A program made the position numbers and the translations under genes. The notes below the pieces were generated by a model, which did not search any database, was not told the DNA's origin, and was given only the letters and a program-made list of their open reading frames with translations. Shown piece after piece: positions 35,293 to 46,563 of a stretch of DNA of 60,000 nt. Location: contig NC_081413.1 in NCBI RefSeq assembly GCF_030272615.1, forward strand, positions 161,634,849 to 161,694,848, in the 5' to 3' direction. Origin of the DNA: Cryptomeria japonica. Its lineage: Eukaryota; Streptophyta; Pinopsida; Cupressales; Cupressaceae. Numbering within the stretch: the first letter of the stretch is position 1; each line of letters opens with the position of its first letter.

Positions 35293-36048
35293 CTAGATTT
35301 GTTTCTCCATGTTTGACAAAATTGATGCAAATGATTGTTCTTTGGATTGTGTGCTTGAAGATGCTACCTCTCTATTATGTGGAACAATGACCTCTTGAGT
35401 TGATTTAAGATTATTACAACACTGCAATGGATTTGAGTCTGCTGGTATTGTGATTTCTTGTCCATTGTATGGAAACTTTAAGCATCGATGACCTATTGAT
35501 GTAATAGCTTGTATGTCCTGTATCCATGGTCTCCCCAAGAGTATATTGTATGGTAAGTCCAAGTCTATAACTTGGTATGCTGTGTCTTTTTGCAAAGGTC
35601 CTACTCTGAGGGGTAACATCACAATTCCTTTAGAGTAATGTTCTTCTTCATTAGAGGCTTTGATTTTTATCCTTTTCCAGGAATCAACTGTATCTTCTGA
35701 ATAACCTAGAGCACGAAAAAGACTCAAAGAGCAAATGTTCAAGCTAGATCCCCCATCTATTAGGACTTGTTTAACAAGCGTTCTATGAATGAGGACTTTG
35801 ATTTGCAAGAGAGCATTATGGGGATGCTGCAATGAATTAATGCTTGGATATGAAGGAGATAAGATTTGAATAGGATCCTCTGAAATAGGTTTGATGGAAA
35901 TTATGGATATCCCTTGGGGAACTTCAGCTTTGGATGTATTCTTTGGTGATGATTCTATGGAAGGTTCTTGCAAGCTTTCAAGAGGTGTAGGAATAGATAC
36001 CTTTGGAGAATCAATTTGTTTATGGTGGGATGAGCCATTGCTAGACAT
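35293..36048 (-). pseudogene. retropepsin domain of element G
   Basis: A 251-codon open frame with VLIDGGSSLNICSL (catalytic Asp intact) and YNILLGRPWIQDI flap-side motif, preceded by a Pro/Ser-rich linker. It aligns by eye with the protease of element A (QVLIDGG; LPLRVGP; CIKFPHNG versus CLKFPYNG). No gag core or zinc knuckle is found upstream, so gag seems deleted. The frame is the same as that of the RT/RNase H fusion downstream. The text is open here, but the element as a whole is defective. Confidence 0.88.
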
Positions 36049-36061
36049 AGGTGCGCGATCT

Positions 36062-38418
36062 TGATCTTTCTCAGCCTAATCCTTTAGAGATCTCTTTAAG
36101 AGTTGCATAAAAGAGCCACCTTTCTTTGGAGATGTGTTTGAATCCTTGTGAGGTTTTAGCATAGTTGGATTTTGATTCTAAAATTGTTTTATCGTTCTGA
36201 TATGTTGGCTTGTTACTTTTATTTTGCTTTGGTATGTCATGTTGATATGATTTTCCACTACTTCAAATATTTATGTTTCTATTTCAGGGGTTTGATTATC
36301 TAAAGGTTGTTTTGATAAGTGATTTATTGTCAAGCTAAATATGCTAGAATGATATGACATGCAAAGATAATTCAAGTGTTTAAAAGTTTGCAATTATTTT
36401 TATCTTCGGTTTTGGAGTGCAATGATGATGATTTGATAAAAACCAAGTCCAGCAGGAACGATATATCCTATGATGTGGGACAAGATTATCCTGACCAAAC
36501 ATTTTAGTTTCATGATAAATGATGATTGATCCTGATGAGAAACTATGTTTGAGCGATCAATTTATCAAAGAAGGTGATAATGCACTTTGAGATGATTAGA
36601 TCTTGAACTTGTTGAGGGTGATAAAAATCTTGAGGTGTTTATCTTCTAGAGTCTAATTTTGACAGATGATAACTTGACCAAGCAAACCAAGAAGACAATT
36701 TAAACACAGAATGAGAGATAATAGGTGTTTATGAATACTGCAAATTTGACCAAGCAGAATGACAAACCTGAAAAAGTCATGCAAAGATACAGCTTTGGAC
36801 TGATAAAAATAGAGTCTCGTATGACACTTCTTTCTGAATGGTACGACAAAGGATATAACACCAGACAACAAATCAAAATTTTTCTTTGAAATAGCAAAAT
36901 ATTGTACGACAAAACTTCCTTAACGATACGACAAAACAATTTACTCGTACGATAGAGAACCTGAATCGTACAACAGAAAACCTGACTCGCATGACAAAGA
37001 ATAGAGCAGAGATAAAAAGTGTTTGTTTTTGCTGAATTTGGATTTGTGAATTTTGGTGTCTTGTTTGTGTCTTCTAGGTTGAGATTTCTAATTTTTTAAT
37101 TTTAGGGATGAATACATAGCAAACACATGATGTGATAAATGACTCCAAGAATGCTAAACCCTAAGGAAGTTGGCTGAGAATGAAAACCTTTTCTTGCTAA
37201 CTTAGGTACACACCCAATAGCTAATCAGAATACGGTCGTTGAGTCTCACGCAATGGATTCTCAATGCCGTAATATCCGACTCCAAATGCTAATGGGGGCA
37301 CGATATGGAAAGTGTTTTGGGAGAGTTACTATCTCTCTTACACAAAGATTATCACCCTTTCAAAGGTGAATTAGGTAGCTTCTAATTTAATTGGAGCTAG
37401 TAAGGGATCTGTTCAGTGCGTCGGGGTATAATACTCAATTAAGAGGTCTCCCAGCCTTGAAAACCAAGGTTTCTATACCCAAAGGTACGAAGGAGAGCTA
37501 TTCCCGAGCACTGCCATTGACTTGATTTTCATCAAATCATGTTTATTTTATAGTGGGTTGGATTACTTAGTGTTAGTCATTCCCACTTAGGTCATTCCCC
37601 TCACACCGACAATAATGGCTTTAAGATTTTTAAAGCTCCTTGGGAGGGTAGGCCTGCTGAAGAAATGCACTAATGAAAGAAAAATATGAGTCTAGCTTTC
37701 TGATCACCTAAGAAAGGTGAGAGCATACTCTCCTATCATCAAAAACACATAAGACATGATTGTGCATTTTTTAGCCCAAATTGAAGTGTGCCTAAACAAA
37801 ACTTAATTGAATACACAAAGTTTAGTTAAATTCATAGGCAACCTGCAAAATAGATTCATTAGTAGTCTTGATTGTGTTTTTGAATTGTCTTTGACAAGCG
37901 TATCTTCATAAATCAGCCTGCAAAAAATAGTTAGGCTGCCAAAAATCTCATAAATAGATCAGGGTTAGCATTGGTAAAACTTAGATTAAAATCAGAAAAC
38001 CCTAAAATGCAGTCTGCCAAAAATCACAAAAAAAGAGACTCATACGCCACAATTTTCCACTTAGTATGACAAAACTTTAGATTTCGTACAAAGACCAAAA
38101 TAAACTCGTACAACATAGTATTTTCTAGGCAGCAATTCGTACGAAATGAATTTGTCTCGCGTACGACAAAGAAAATCAACTCGTACGACACAAAATTCAC
38201 TTAGTCAAATTTTAGTACGACATGCATTTAGACTTCATACAACAAGGGAATTAGCTCGTACAACACAAGATGAGGTTTCATACTAGATAAAAATGTAGTT
38301 CATATGAGTTGGAAAATCAACTTGTATGACATTCTGATTTAGGTTCAATAGAGATGAATGTTTGTTGAAGCTTGAGAGGCCGAAAATGATGATTTTTACC
38401 CCATGGTGGGTACCAAAA
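36062..38418 (-). other. leader region of element G with CGTACG motifs
   Basis: About 2.36 kb between the 5' LTR and the protease frame, without gag. Two clusters (36810-37005 and 38040-38340) hold about 18 copies of CTCGTACGACA-like words, a palindromic TCGTACGA core in various states of CpG decay. The strand-appropriate sequence next to the LTR, TTTTGGTACCCACCATGGGG, is a candidate primer-binding site (38399-38418). Confidence 0.65.
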
Positions 38419-39458
38419 TGTTGTGTATCTGTGTCATGTACTTGTTATACCTGTATCTACAACACAAAACACTCAATAAATAATTACAAGCATGGTTAGA
38501 AGATTTAATCAATGAAATGTAAAACCATAGATAATCAACTTATTACCTCCTAGTAAATGCAAGTATGAATTTTGCTCTCAGATCTTTTTATGCAAACTCC
38601 AGTGACTTGACTACACTTAGTTGGAGGATTTGAATGGTGAAGATGCATTATCTAGCAAGAATAGTATGATTAAGCTATATGAATTCATGATTGATCTAGC
38701 ATGATTAAGCTAAGATTTAAGCTAAAAATGAGCATGATAACATTGCTAAGAAATGATAAACTAGAAGCTAGATGCCTATAGTAAAAATGCATAAAATGAA
38801 TCAAATTTGGGACAAATGATATGAATTGGGACCAATGATATGAGATTTTTTGGGACAAATGATATGAATTGGGACCCTTTGTGCTCCAAAATGGGGTCTA
38901 TTTATAGGATTTCCAAGGCTAGGGGTGAGGTGGAAGGAATCAACGGTCCAGATTCATCTAAAGATATCAATGGTTAAATTGGAGGGGGTTGGCAAAGAGG
39001 GAACACCTATCATCTCTATGGTGACAAGTGTTAAGAGGCTTCTAGAAGAGGTTGTATGAAAGGGAACACTTAGTGACAAGTGTCACAAAGCTTCTAGAAG
39101 ATGTTAGAGGAAAGGGAACATGTGGGTAGGTAGAATGGGTTAGGTGGATTTGAATTTAGAAATTCAATTAATAGGAAAAGGCTAATTAATTTCAATAACT
39201 CATAATTGATTTGTTTTAATTAGTTAAATGATTAGAAGAATGATTTTGATGGAGGAGAATTAATTAATTTGAATTAATCAATCAAAGGGGATTATTGAAA
39301 TAAAACTATTTAATAAATCCTTAGATTTATTAATAAGTAGATGAAAGGGGAGGATTTTAATCAAATTGTTGATGAATTCAATTAAATTGGGGAGGGAGAT
39401 TAATTGAGATAATTTCTTATTCAATTAATTATCTTTAGACCATTTTTAGGTGTATACA
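38419..39458 (-). repeat. 5' LTR of gypsy element G
   Basis: Partner of 31176-32227; on the element strand it starts TGTATACACCTAAAAATGG and ends AGATACACAACA. It is bounded by AAATG at 39459-39463. It differs from its partner by scattered substitutions and a short deletion near 38995 (a GTTGGATTAAAG-type stretch is missing). Confidence 0.95.
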
Positions 39459-39463
39459 AAATG

Positions 39464-41240
39464 CATTTCAGATATCCATCAAATCGGGTGTCAATTCACA
39501 CAAACTTAATTAGTGCAGCTAGCAAGGATTTGAGTGAGATTTTATTCATTTTTGTTGTTAAAACTAGCAATCTCTCAAGTATTTTCTTAGTAGCTATGGA
39601 AATGAAGGAGCCCAAAGGTATTGCATCTGCACTTAGAAGGTTTTGAGAATTTTCTGTCAGGATTAGGTAATGAAAAACAGAGGATCGAGAGAATTAAAAT
39701 TGAAAACTTAGGATAATGTTCTCTAAGTTCCTCCTCTATTCGCGTTACATGCTCTCATAGAAAGAAGAACAATCAAAAACTTCCTACAAATCCACTTGGG
39801 GTAGATTTGGACTCTGAAGAAGAAATTCAAGGGATGATGGATGCCCAAGTATTGGACAAGCTCACTATTGATGCTACTGACAAGGGAAAGGAGATTCAAG
39901 AAGTAGGGAACTCTGTAAATGTCATGGATGTTGTTATCACTATCCAACAAACACCTCCAACAAAGGACAAAGTATATTGTCCCCAAATGGTTAAGCACTT
40001 CACTTAGCAAGAAATGAAATGTAATTCCAATCTCTATTCCAATGGAAGATATGGTTAGTAAATGTTTGTGGAGAACGTCAAAGTCCAAGAAACTCAAAAC
40101 TGCAGCAATGATAGATGTAGATGATCAAACAGGGAATTGGGTTGCAGAGGTAGATCAACCTCCAATGGATAAAGATGTTGAGATTGTCACTAAAAAAGGC
40201 TTTGTTATTGAGAAATTTGATTTAGGGGTGGCCTCTCAAGCTGTAAATGCCAAACACCTGGAGACCTCCACCAAGAGAATTCTGACCAAGACTTGGAAGG
40301 ATGAAAAAAGATAAGAATGAAATGAAATAGATTATAATGTAGATGGCTCAATACATCAATGCCATACAAGATCCCAATCTGCAACCTTTTTCCCAGGTAC
40401 CTTTGCCATTTGATTCAAAGTCACCAATGAACCAAAAATTGCTTGATCAGGTTCAGAGAAATCAGATGGTAGTAGATGTTTTTAGTGTGGATGGAATCAA
40501 TTGCTCATCAAGGCACAAGGTACATCTCTAATTTGATTAAGGTATTTGGAAGTGCAAAGTCTGTGGGCAAGGAATTAGAAACATAAATGATCACCTGGGA
40601 GAAAGAGAAAATAAAATGGGTAGTTGTGCTAAAACAAATGATAGAGTCATGAACTTCTTGGCAAAAAAATCAGTGCATGGTCTAGACGAAAATGTGCTTT
40701 TTGTATGTAAATAAAATATCGATTGGCGGAACTCAATTATTGAATAGGGGCATGAAGAATCAATAAAACTTTTGGAGTTAAAAGAATTGATTAATATTAT
40801 GCAAAAAGATATGAAGTGGATAGATATTCAACTCCTTAAAGATGATAGGAAGACACTTGAAGATTCAGCTAATATAATTTAAGCCTTCAAGGATTGAGTT
40901 CAACAGATCCAGGAAGCAAAATCCTTAACAATAGAAGACTTCTCAATAATTGAAAGAATTGAATCCATGATGGTTGTTTGATTTGATCATCTCAAGACAC
41001 ATAAGGGAAAAGTTATATAGGTGAGCAAGAAGAAGGAGGTCTGGAAGAAATGGATACTTCATATTGGTCTTCCACATTACCAGCCTTCCTCAACTTATAT
41101 AAAGCTCATTTCGAATGGTGCAATATCCGTAGCACTCCTTCACCTCGGGAGAAACAAGTGGATGCCACATCGACTGCCAGATCTTGATCACATAGTCATT
41201 GCTCATGGCTTATGTCGGTTTTCCTATTTTGCTAGTTGAT
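39464..41240 (+). pseudogene. decayed coding relic of unknown identity
   Basis: Plus-strand frames keep a protein-like composition over about 1.7 kb despite many stops and frameshifts (segments 39807-40007, 40042-40314 and 40343-41239). The last 900 bases stay in one frame with about ten stops: WKCKVCGQGIRNINDHLGERE near 40550, with C-X2-C and a His, then a charged, probably coiled-coil segment, and VWKKWILHIGLPHYQPSS near 41043. I cannot assign a family. It could be the remains of a retroelement Gag, a LINE, or a host gene. Confidence 0.4.
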
Positions 41241-41911
41241 TTTTAGTTATAGGGATAGACTTCTTTGAATCTTGGGGAGAGTTAGACATTTTACTCTAGT
41301 TTTAATTGTAACAAACTATCATGGTCTGGTGGCTATATATACTTTGTTATAAGCCTTGTAAAAGGTCCAATTTTTTTTTGGTTGAGATAGGACATAAATT
41401 TATATTTTTGCAATGCTATGTATTATGAAGGAAAGACAATTTGATCTATGAATGAAATTGCAGCATATTCCATCTTTTGAATCTGTGTATTTATGAATTG
41501 AAGTGTGAATATCTATGAAGATTTGATTCAATTGTGGAATTTGTCATCTTTTTGATGCAGTGTATGTGAATGTACAAAAAGAAAAACTTATAAAATGTTT
41601 TTCTTGCTGATTAAAGGAATGAAAGTCTCTAATCTTTTAAAAAAATGATGTGCTTAAAAATATTTGCGGTATTCATTTTGTGTTGATAAATGAATGCTTA
41701 AATACCTTTAATACTTTATGATAAAAAATGTGCATAGAAATTTTTGTAACCTAAGATTATTAAAAATCATTCTTGGGGAGCTATACCCATATATAGAGGT
41801 TAATTGTTTTAGAAGTTATCCAACTGTTGGTGTGTTTTTTCTTTTGTTTATGGGCATGCAGAAGTTAAAGAATTAAATTGTGTAAAAGACAAATCTATTA
41901 ACCAATAGATT
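41241..41911 (+). repeat. probable 5' LTR remnant of gypsy element H (ends unresolved)
   Basis: AT-rich, noncoding, ending directly at the primer-binding site of H. A TATA-like CTATATATAC lies at about 41333. The left end cannot be placed because the partner LTR is beyond element B, outside the window. Confidence 0.35.
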
Positions 41912-41932
41912 TTTGGCAACTTTGTTGAGGAG
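41912..41932 (+). other. primer-binding site of element H
   Basis: TTTGGCAACTTTGTTGAGG resembles the TTTGGCGAC-type primer-binding site common in plant Tat/Athila elements, with C to T and G to A changes. It stands about 110 bases before the gag frame. Confidence 0.55.
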
Positions 41933-42039
41933 TCGAATAGTAGATTAGCTTAAGTATTCATCTTGTGTGCATATTGAAGGGACATTTTCTAAATAGGCTA
42001 GAGTCAAGAAGATATACAAGTTCTTAGAGGTGTGAAGGA

Positions 42040-44043
42040 GTGTTTGATTCTGTGTTTCAAGAATTACAAAACTTGAATTTTTCTACTGCCTTTACACCTA
42101 GAAGAAGAGGAAGAAGTAGACCTCCAAGATCATCTCTTGTTTTAACTGTATCTTCCATTTTTCACACCCTAACTTTGCATGGTGTTGCCTTTCCTACTGT
42201 AATCAATCTCACACCTTTGAATATTATTTTAACCATGGCTTCTTATAACCCTTGGGGTCCAGTTGTAGGGCCACTTACTCTTGGAGAAAATTTAAATCCC
42301 TTCCCAAAAAGATCAAGAGATAATTTACCCAAGCTTAGTGGTGATGGGAAGGTCACGAATGATGAACATTTGAATGCCTTTAATGTGGCTTGTGGTGTGT
42401 TAGAAATCCAACATGAAGATGTGGTTGTAAGATTATATGTTCAAACATTGACTGAAGTTGTCGCAGACTGGTATTACCATTTACCTAATGGTGATATTAC
42501 AAATTGGCAAGAAATCAAGATAAAATTCAAAGCTAGATTTAAATTAGCTGAGGATGAACACTCACTTTTGGCTCAATTAGAACAATTGAAAAAGGAGATC
42601 CATGAAACAATGAGAGATTTTGTGGCTAAGTTTGATAAGATAGTCCATAAGATCCTGACCACTCAAAGGACCTCTGATGATAACTTGAAGTGTTTCTTTA
42701 TTAACTCAATGCCTTCAAAAATAAGTTTTTTGATCCGTAGGTAGAGAGTGCATAATTTAGCAGTTGCCAAGACTTTAGCTATAGAATTGGAGGATGATTT
42801 AATCATTGCAGGAAAGTGGAAGAGGGAAGTTCAAACTGATGGCCTGCAGGCATACAACTCAACAACTTCATCAGACCCTATGATTCATAGGTTGATGAAT
42901 GGTGTGAAAACGCTCAAGAGACAATTTCCATAATCCAATATTACTTATCCACAGACCTATCAAGATATCCCAAGGAGATTTCCAAATTAGTCAGCAGAAA
43001 CCGGAGGTAAAGCACTACAATTACCTCCCATGCAACAAAGGCTAGCTATTGAGGCACCTCCACCGAAAGCTAACATGCATATTTTTCATCTTACCAATGA
43101 CCATGATGGAAGTTCTTGTCCAGAGATGGTGTGTTATGCCCAGTTGATTGGCTCTAAGGAGGTGCTGAGTGAACTAAGTGAAGAAGAATCTTTCAAGCAG
43201 CCTGGCAACTCTGAAATCCACTTCCTCAAGTATGAGTCTAATTCAAAAAGAGAAGGTAACATTTTGGTTACCTTGGAGGATTCTTCTTGTGTTGTGCTAA
43301 CGAGAAATCAACAAAATGTTGTCTCAAGGCGCTCCTTCATCTCTTTTGCTGAAAATTTTAAAGGTAAAGAGATATTTTCTCATTCACATAATAATGATTT
43401 AAGGACTCAAGAGATTCAATTGCTAAAACCTGTAGACATAGAGAGTTCTTTTGAAATTGTTGAATTTAATAAATCCTCTTGAATTCAAATTACACCAATT
43501 GAATATCTAAATTTGAACCCTAAGGAACTTGATAGATTGGTTAAGTTTGTGAAAGGAAATGATTCTTATGTACAAGCTAAAGTCACAAAACAATTAGCTA
43601 ACTTCACTTCCCTCACAAAATAAGAAGTGCCAACTTGCCTTGCTACTCCTAAAGCTTCCCTTGAAATAGTTGCTCATTAAACTAATGAAGCAGTGCTTGT
43701 CATTGAAGCAAAACTTGACCCTTTTTATGTGTCTTTGTTCATAAATAGAAACAAATTGAATAATTATATTATAGATTCTGGTGCCTCAGATAATATCATG
43801 TCGTCTGTCATAGCTAAGGCCCTAGGATTATCCTTGACTAAAACTTTTGGTAGGTGCTACTCCATGGAATCCAAACAAATATCCTTATTAGCACAGAGTA
43901 AAGATGCTCAAGTATCCCTCACTCTTTATCTTGATAAAAGGGTTAAGTTGATTATCCTAGTGGCTAATATTCTTGCAAGTTATATCATGTTGCTTAGCCG
44001 CACTTTTTGTAAAGACATGGGGGGAGAGATAAAAATGGACTAG
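42040..44043 (+). pseudogene. gag and protease of gypsy element H
   Basis: Frame 1 throughout. Gag: LPKLSGDGKVTNDEHLNAF, DWYYHLPNGDITNWQEIK and KFKARFKLAEDEHSLLAQL; a Met inside (42235, MASYNPWGP) may be the real start. No zinc knuckle is evident. The protease at about 43693-44043 reads YIIDSGASDNIM (catalytic DSG intact) and closes with FCKDMGGEIKMD, a motif typically followed by W; here a TAG at 44041 replaces TGG. Further in-frame stops: TAG 42742, TAA 42931, TGA 43480 and others near 42988, 43621 and 43678. Confidence 0.85.
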
Positions 44044-44122
44044 TCTCAAGACACTATCCCCATAAGGAAATGATAGGTCCAAATTCACCATTTTCCCTTC
44101 TAATGATCCAAAGGCACAAATA

Positions 44123-45434
44123 TTGTATCATGAATGTGAATTTGGAGATTACATGATCTTATCTAATAATGAAGTTGCAGAAAATCCATCCCAACTAAGG
44201 GCTCCTGATGAATTATGGGTGATAGAGTTTGATGGCAGTTGTTTAGTGTCTGGTTCTGGAGCAGGGGTAGTTCTTATTCCTCCCTCTGGCAAACATTTTC
44301 CTTTCTCTTTCAATTTAGAGTTCAAGAACACAAATAATATTGCCAAGTATGAGGCCTTGTTGTTTGGATTAGCTGAAGCAAAGAAACTGGGACTGAAGTT
44401 GTTGCAAGTCAAGGGAGATGCAGAGTGGATTGTGAAATAAGTCAGAGGGTTGTTCAATTTAAAGAATGAGAGGTTGAGACACTACCGAAATAGAGTGTAG
44501 GATGAGATTAAAGGTTTTGATGCTTTATCTATTGAAGCCATTCCCAGATATCAGAATTCTAAAGCTGATTCCTTGGTAGTATCAGCTTCCCTTTTAGTTC
44601 CTCATCCTGAGTTCATGGATGATACCTACCAAGTGGAATTGATATATTGATCAAGTGTATTTGATAATTTTGAATTTTGATAGGTCTTTGAAAATGACAA
44701 ACAAATCAAGATTTTTTTGCATTGTGTAGAAATGTTCACTGCTACTTTCTTTGAAAGATCAGAAGCTGAGTGCAAGGATTTTTCTCCAGAACCGGGTCAA
44801 GAAATAAATGATGGAGTAATACAACTAAAAGAAAATAATATTCCTAAAGGGTTATTCTCTTTAGAATGTCTCTTTTATCATCATGATGCCTTTAGTAAGA
44901 AAAAGGATGAGCGAATTACTACAATTCAGGACGTTGGTGACTATGAAAGAGTTAATATTGGAACTGAGGAGGGCCCTAAGTATGTTAACTTAGGAAAATG
45001 TTGCACACCTAAAGAGAAGACAAGGTTCATAAGTCTCCTAATGGAATACAAAGACGTTTTTTCTTGGTGCTATGATGACTTGAAAAACTTTAGGGAAGGA
45101 AACTTTCAACACTATATTCCTTTGAAGCCTGGAACAAGTCCTTTCTGGTATAAATTAAGAAATTTTAATCCCAAATTTGCTGAAGCCATCTTTAACAAGG
45201 TAGAAAAAATGTTGAAGGCTGGAATCATATATCCTATTCATCATTCCACTTGGATAGCCAACATAGTCCCAATTCCTAAGAAAAACAAAGAGATAAGAAT
45301 TTGTGTGGACTTTAGGAATTTGAATCAAGCTAGTCTAAAAGATAATTATCTACTTTCTGCTATGGATCATATTCTGCAAACGGTTTCGGATTTAGAAATG
45401 ATGTTTATGCTAGATGGATTTTTTGGTTATAACC
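44123..45434 (+). pseudogene. RNase H followed by reverse transcriptase of element H, cut by element B
   Basis: Frame 2, a shift from protease. First comes an RNase H of archaeal type: WVIEFDGSCLVSGSGAGVVL, KYEALLFGLAEAKKLG, VKGDAEWIVK and the closing IPRYQNSKADSL. Only after it comes RT: WCYDDLKNFREGNFQHYIPL, AGIIYPIHHSTWIANIVPI, RICVDFRNLNQASLKDNY, MLDGFFGYN. The RT sequence stops within the first catalytic block at 45434 where the LTR of B begins. So the order is protease, RNase H, RT, the reverse of element A. Stops: TAG near 44498 and TGA/TAG near 44648-44683, among others. Confidence 0.87.
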
Positions 45435-46219
45435 TATTTATGGTGAAAATGGAAACAACAATATTGAGAGACTAAAATGGATTCAACCATAAAACCCTAG
45501 CCTAAAAACAACAAAGATCCACCATAACATATGAGGATTACCTAAGACAATGCAAATTGACAAAATCACAAAGATTATACCATCACATGTCCACTAGGGT
45601 TTGAATCTCCATTCTTCCTATCTCCATTGATCTTACTTGATATATTTTCTCTTAGATTTTATGTGTGCACAAGAGATCAACAAAGAATGGAAATGTGGTT
45701 GCAAGTAGACTTGATCGCATATGAAAGTTCGAATGCTAGAATGCTTGGGAGGTTAGAATGTATAGTTGAGAATAGAATGATTAGGAGGATTGATAGTGAA
45801 GGAAGCATCCTCTTATATAGAAGACACTATAAGAAATGGAGGGATAAGATTAAGAGGTGTACAAGATAAATGGTCGGCTAGGATTAGAGGGTAGGTAAAA
45901 GAAATAAGAAAATAATGAGAGGGTAGGTAGTGTAGGAATTAAGAGATGAATGGCATGTGTCATGAGTAGAAAAGGCTAATGAATTAATTAAATAAATCAA
46001 GATTTATTTAATTAATAGAGGAAGTGGGATCAATTAAATAAATAAAAGTATTTATTTAATTTAGGAAAAAGGATAATTTAAATAAATAAAAAATATTTAT
46101 TTAAATGAGAAATAAGGCTAGAAGAGGGTAAATGAATTAATAAAAATAAATAAAAAATTATTTAATTAATTAAATAAAGATATTTATTTAATTAGACAGG
46201 ACAATTTTAGGTGTCTACA
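45435..46219 (-). repeat. 3' LTR of gypsy element B
   Basis: Same LTR family as element A, inverted: on the minus strand it begins TGTAGACACCTAAAATTGTC and ends CACCATAAATA (terminal CA decayed to TA). It keeps the segment deleted from the 3' LTR of A, so that deletion is specific to A. It contains the AT hairpin series near 45980-46195. It interrupts the RT of element H. The partner LTR is beyond 60000. Confidence 0.92.
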
Positions 46220-46236
46220 TTTTGCCCCTTTTTGAG
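46220..46236 (-). other. polypurine tract of element B
   Basis: Minus strand CTCAAAAAGGGGCAAAA abuts the 3' LTR, matching element A. Confidence 0.85.
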
Positions 46237-46463
46237 ACAATGCAGCTTGTCATGTTGTTTCAAAGAAGATAAGATGAACTGATACAAATTTGCCCCAAGA
46301 TGGGAATGATATGCCCCCTCGAGAGATTGGATGAAAATGTCTAAAAAGAGTATAGACAATTTCTTGATAAGAAAGAAAGGCTAGAAAGGAATTGACAAGA
46401 TATGATAGAGTGACAGAGTCATGGGATAAAGAAGACCGACTTGAAAGACTAGGGCTAGGGTAG

Positions 46464-46475
46464 TCTATAAGATAG
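46464..46475 (+). promoter_or_regulatory. TATA box of the PMD gene in element B
   Basis: TCTATAAGATAG, 100 bases upstream of the ATG at 46564, identical to the core in element A. Confidence 0.6.
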
Positions 46476-46563
46476 ATAATGAGAGAAAACATTCTCATTT
46501 TCATCCACACACCTAAGAGATCAGAGTGCAGAGAGAGCAAAGAGCAGTCAACAGTTGATAGTG

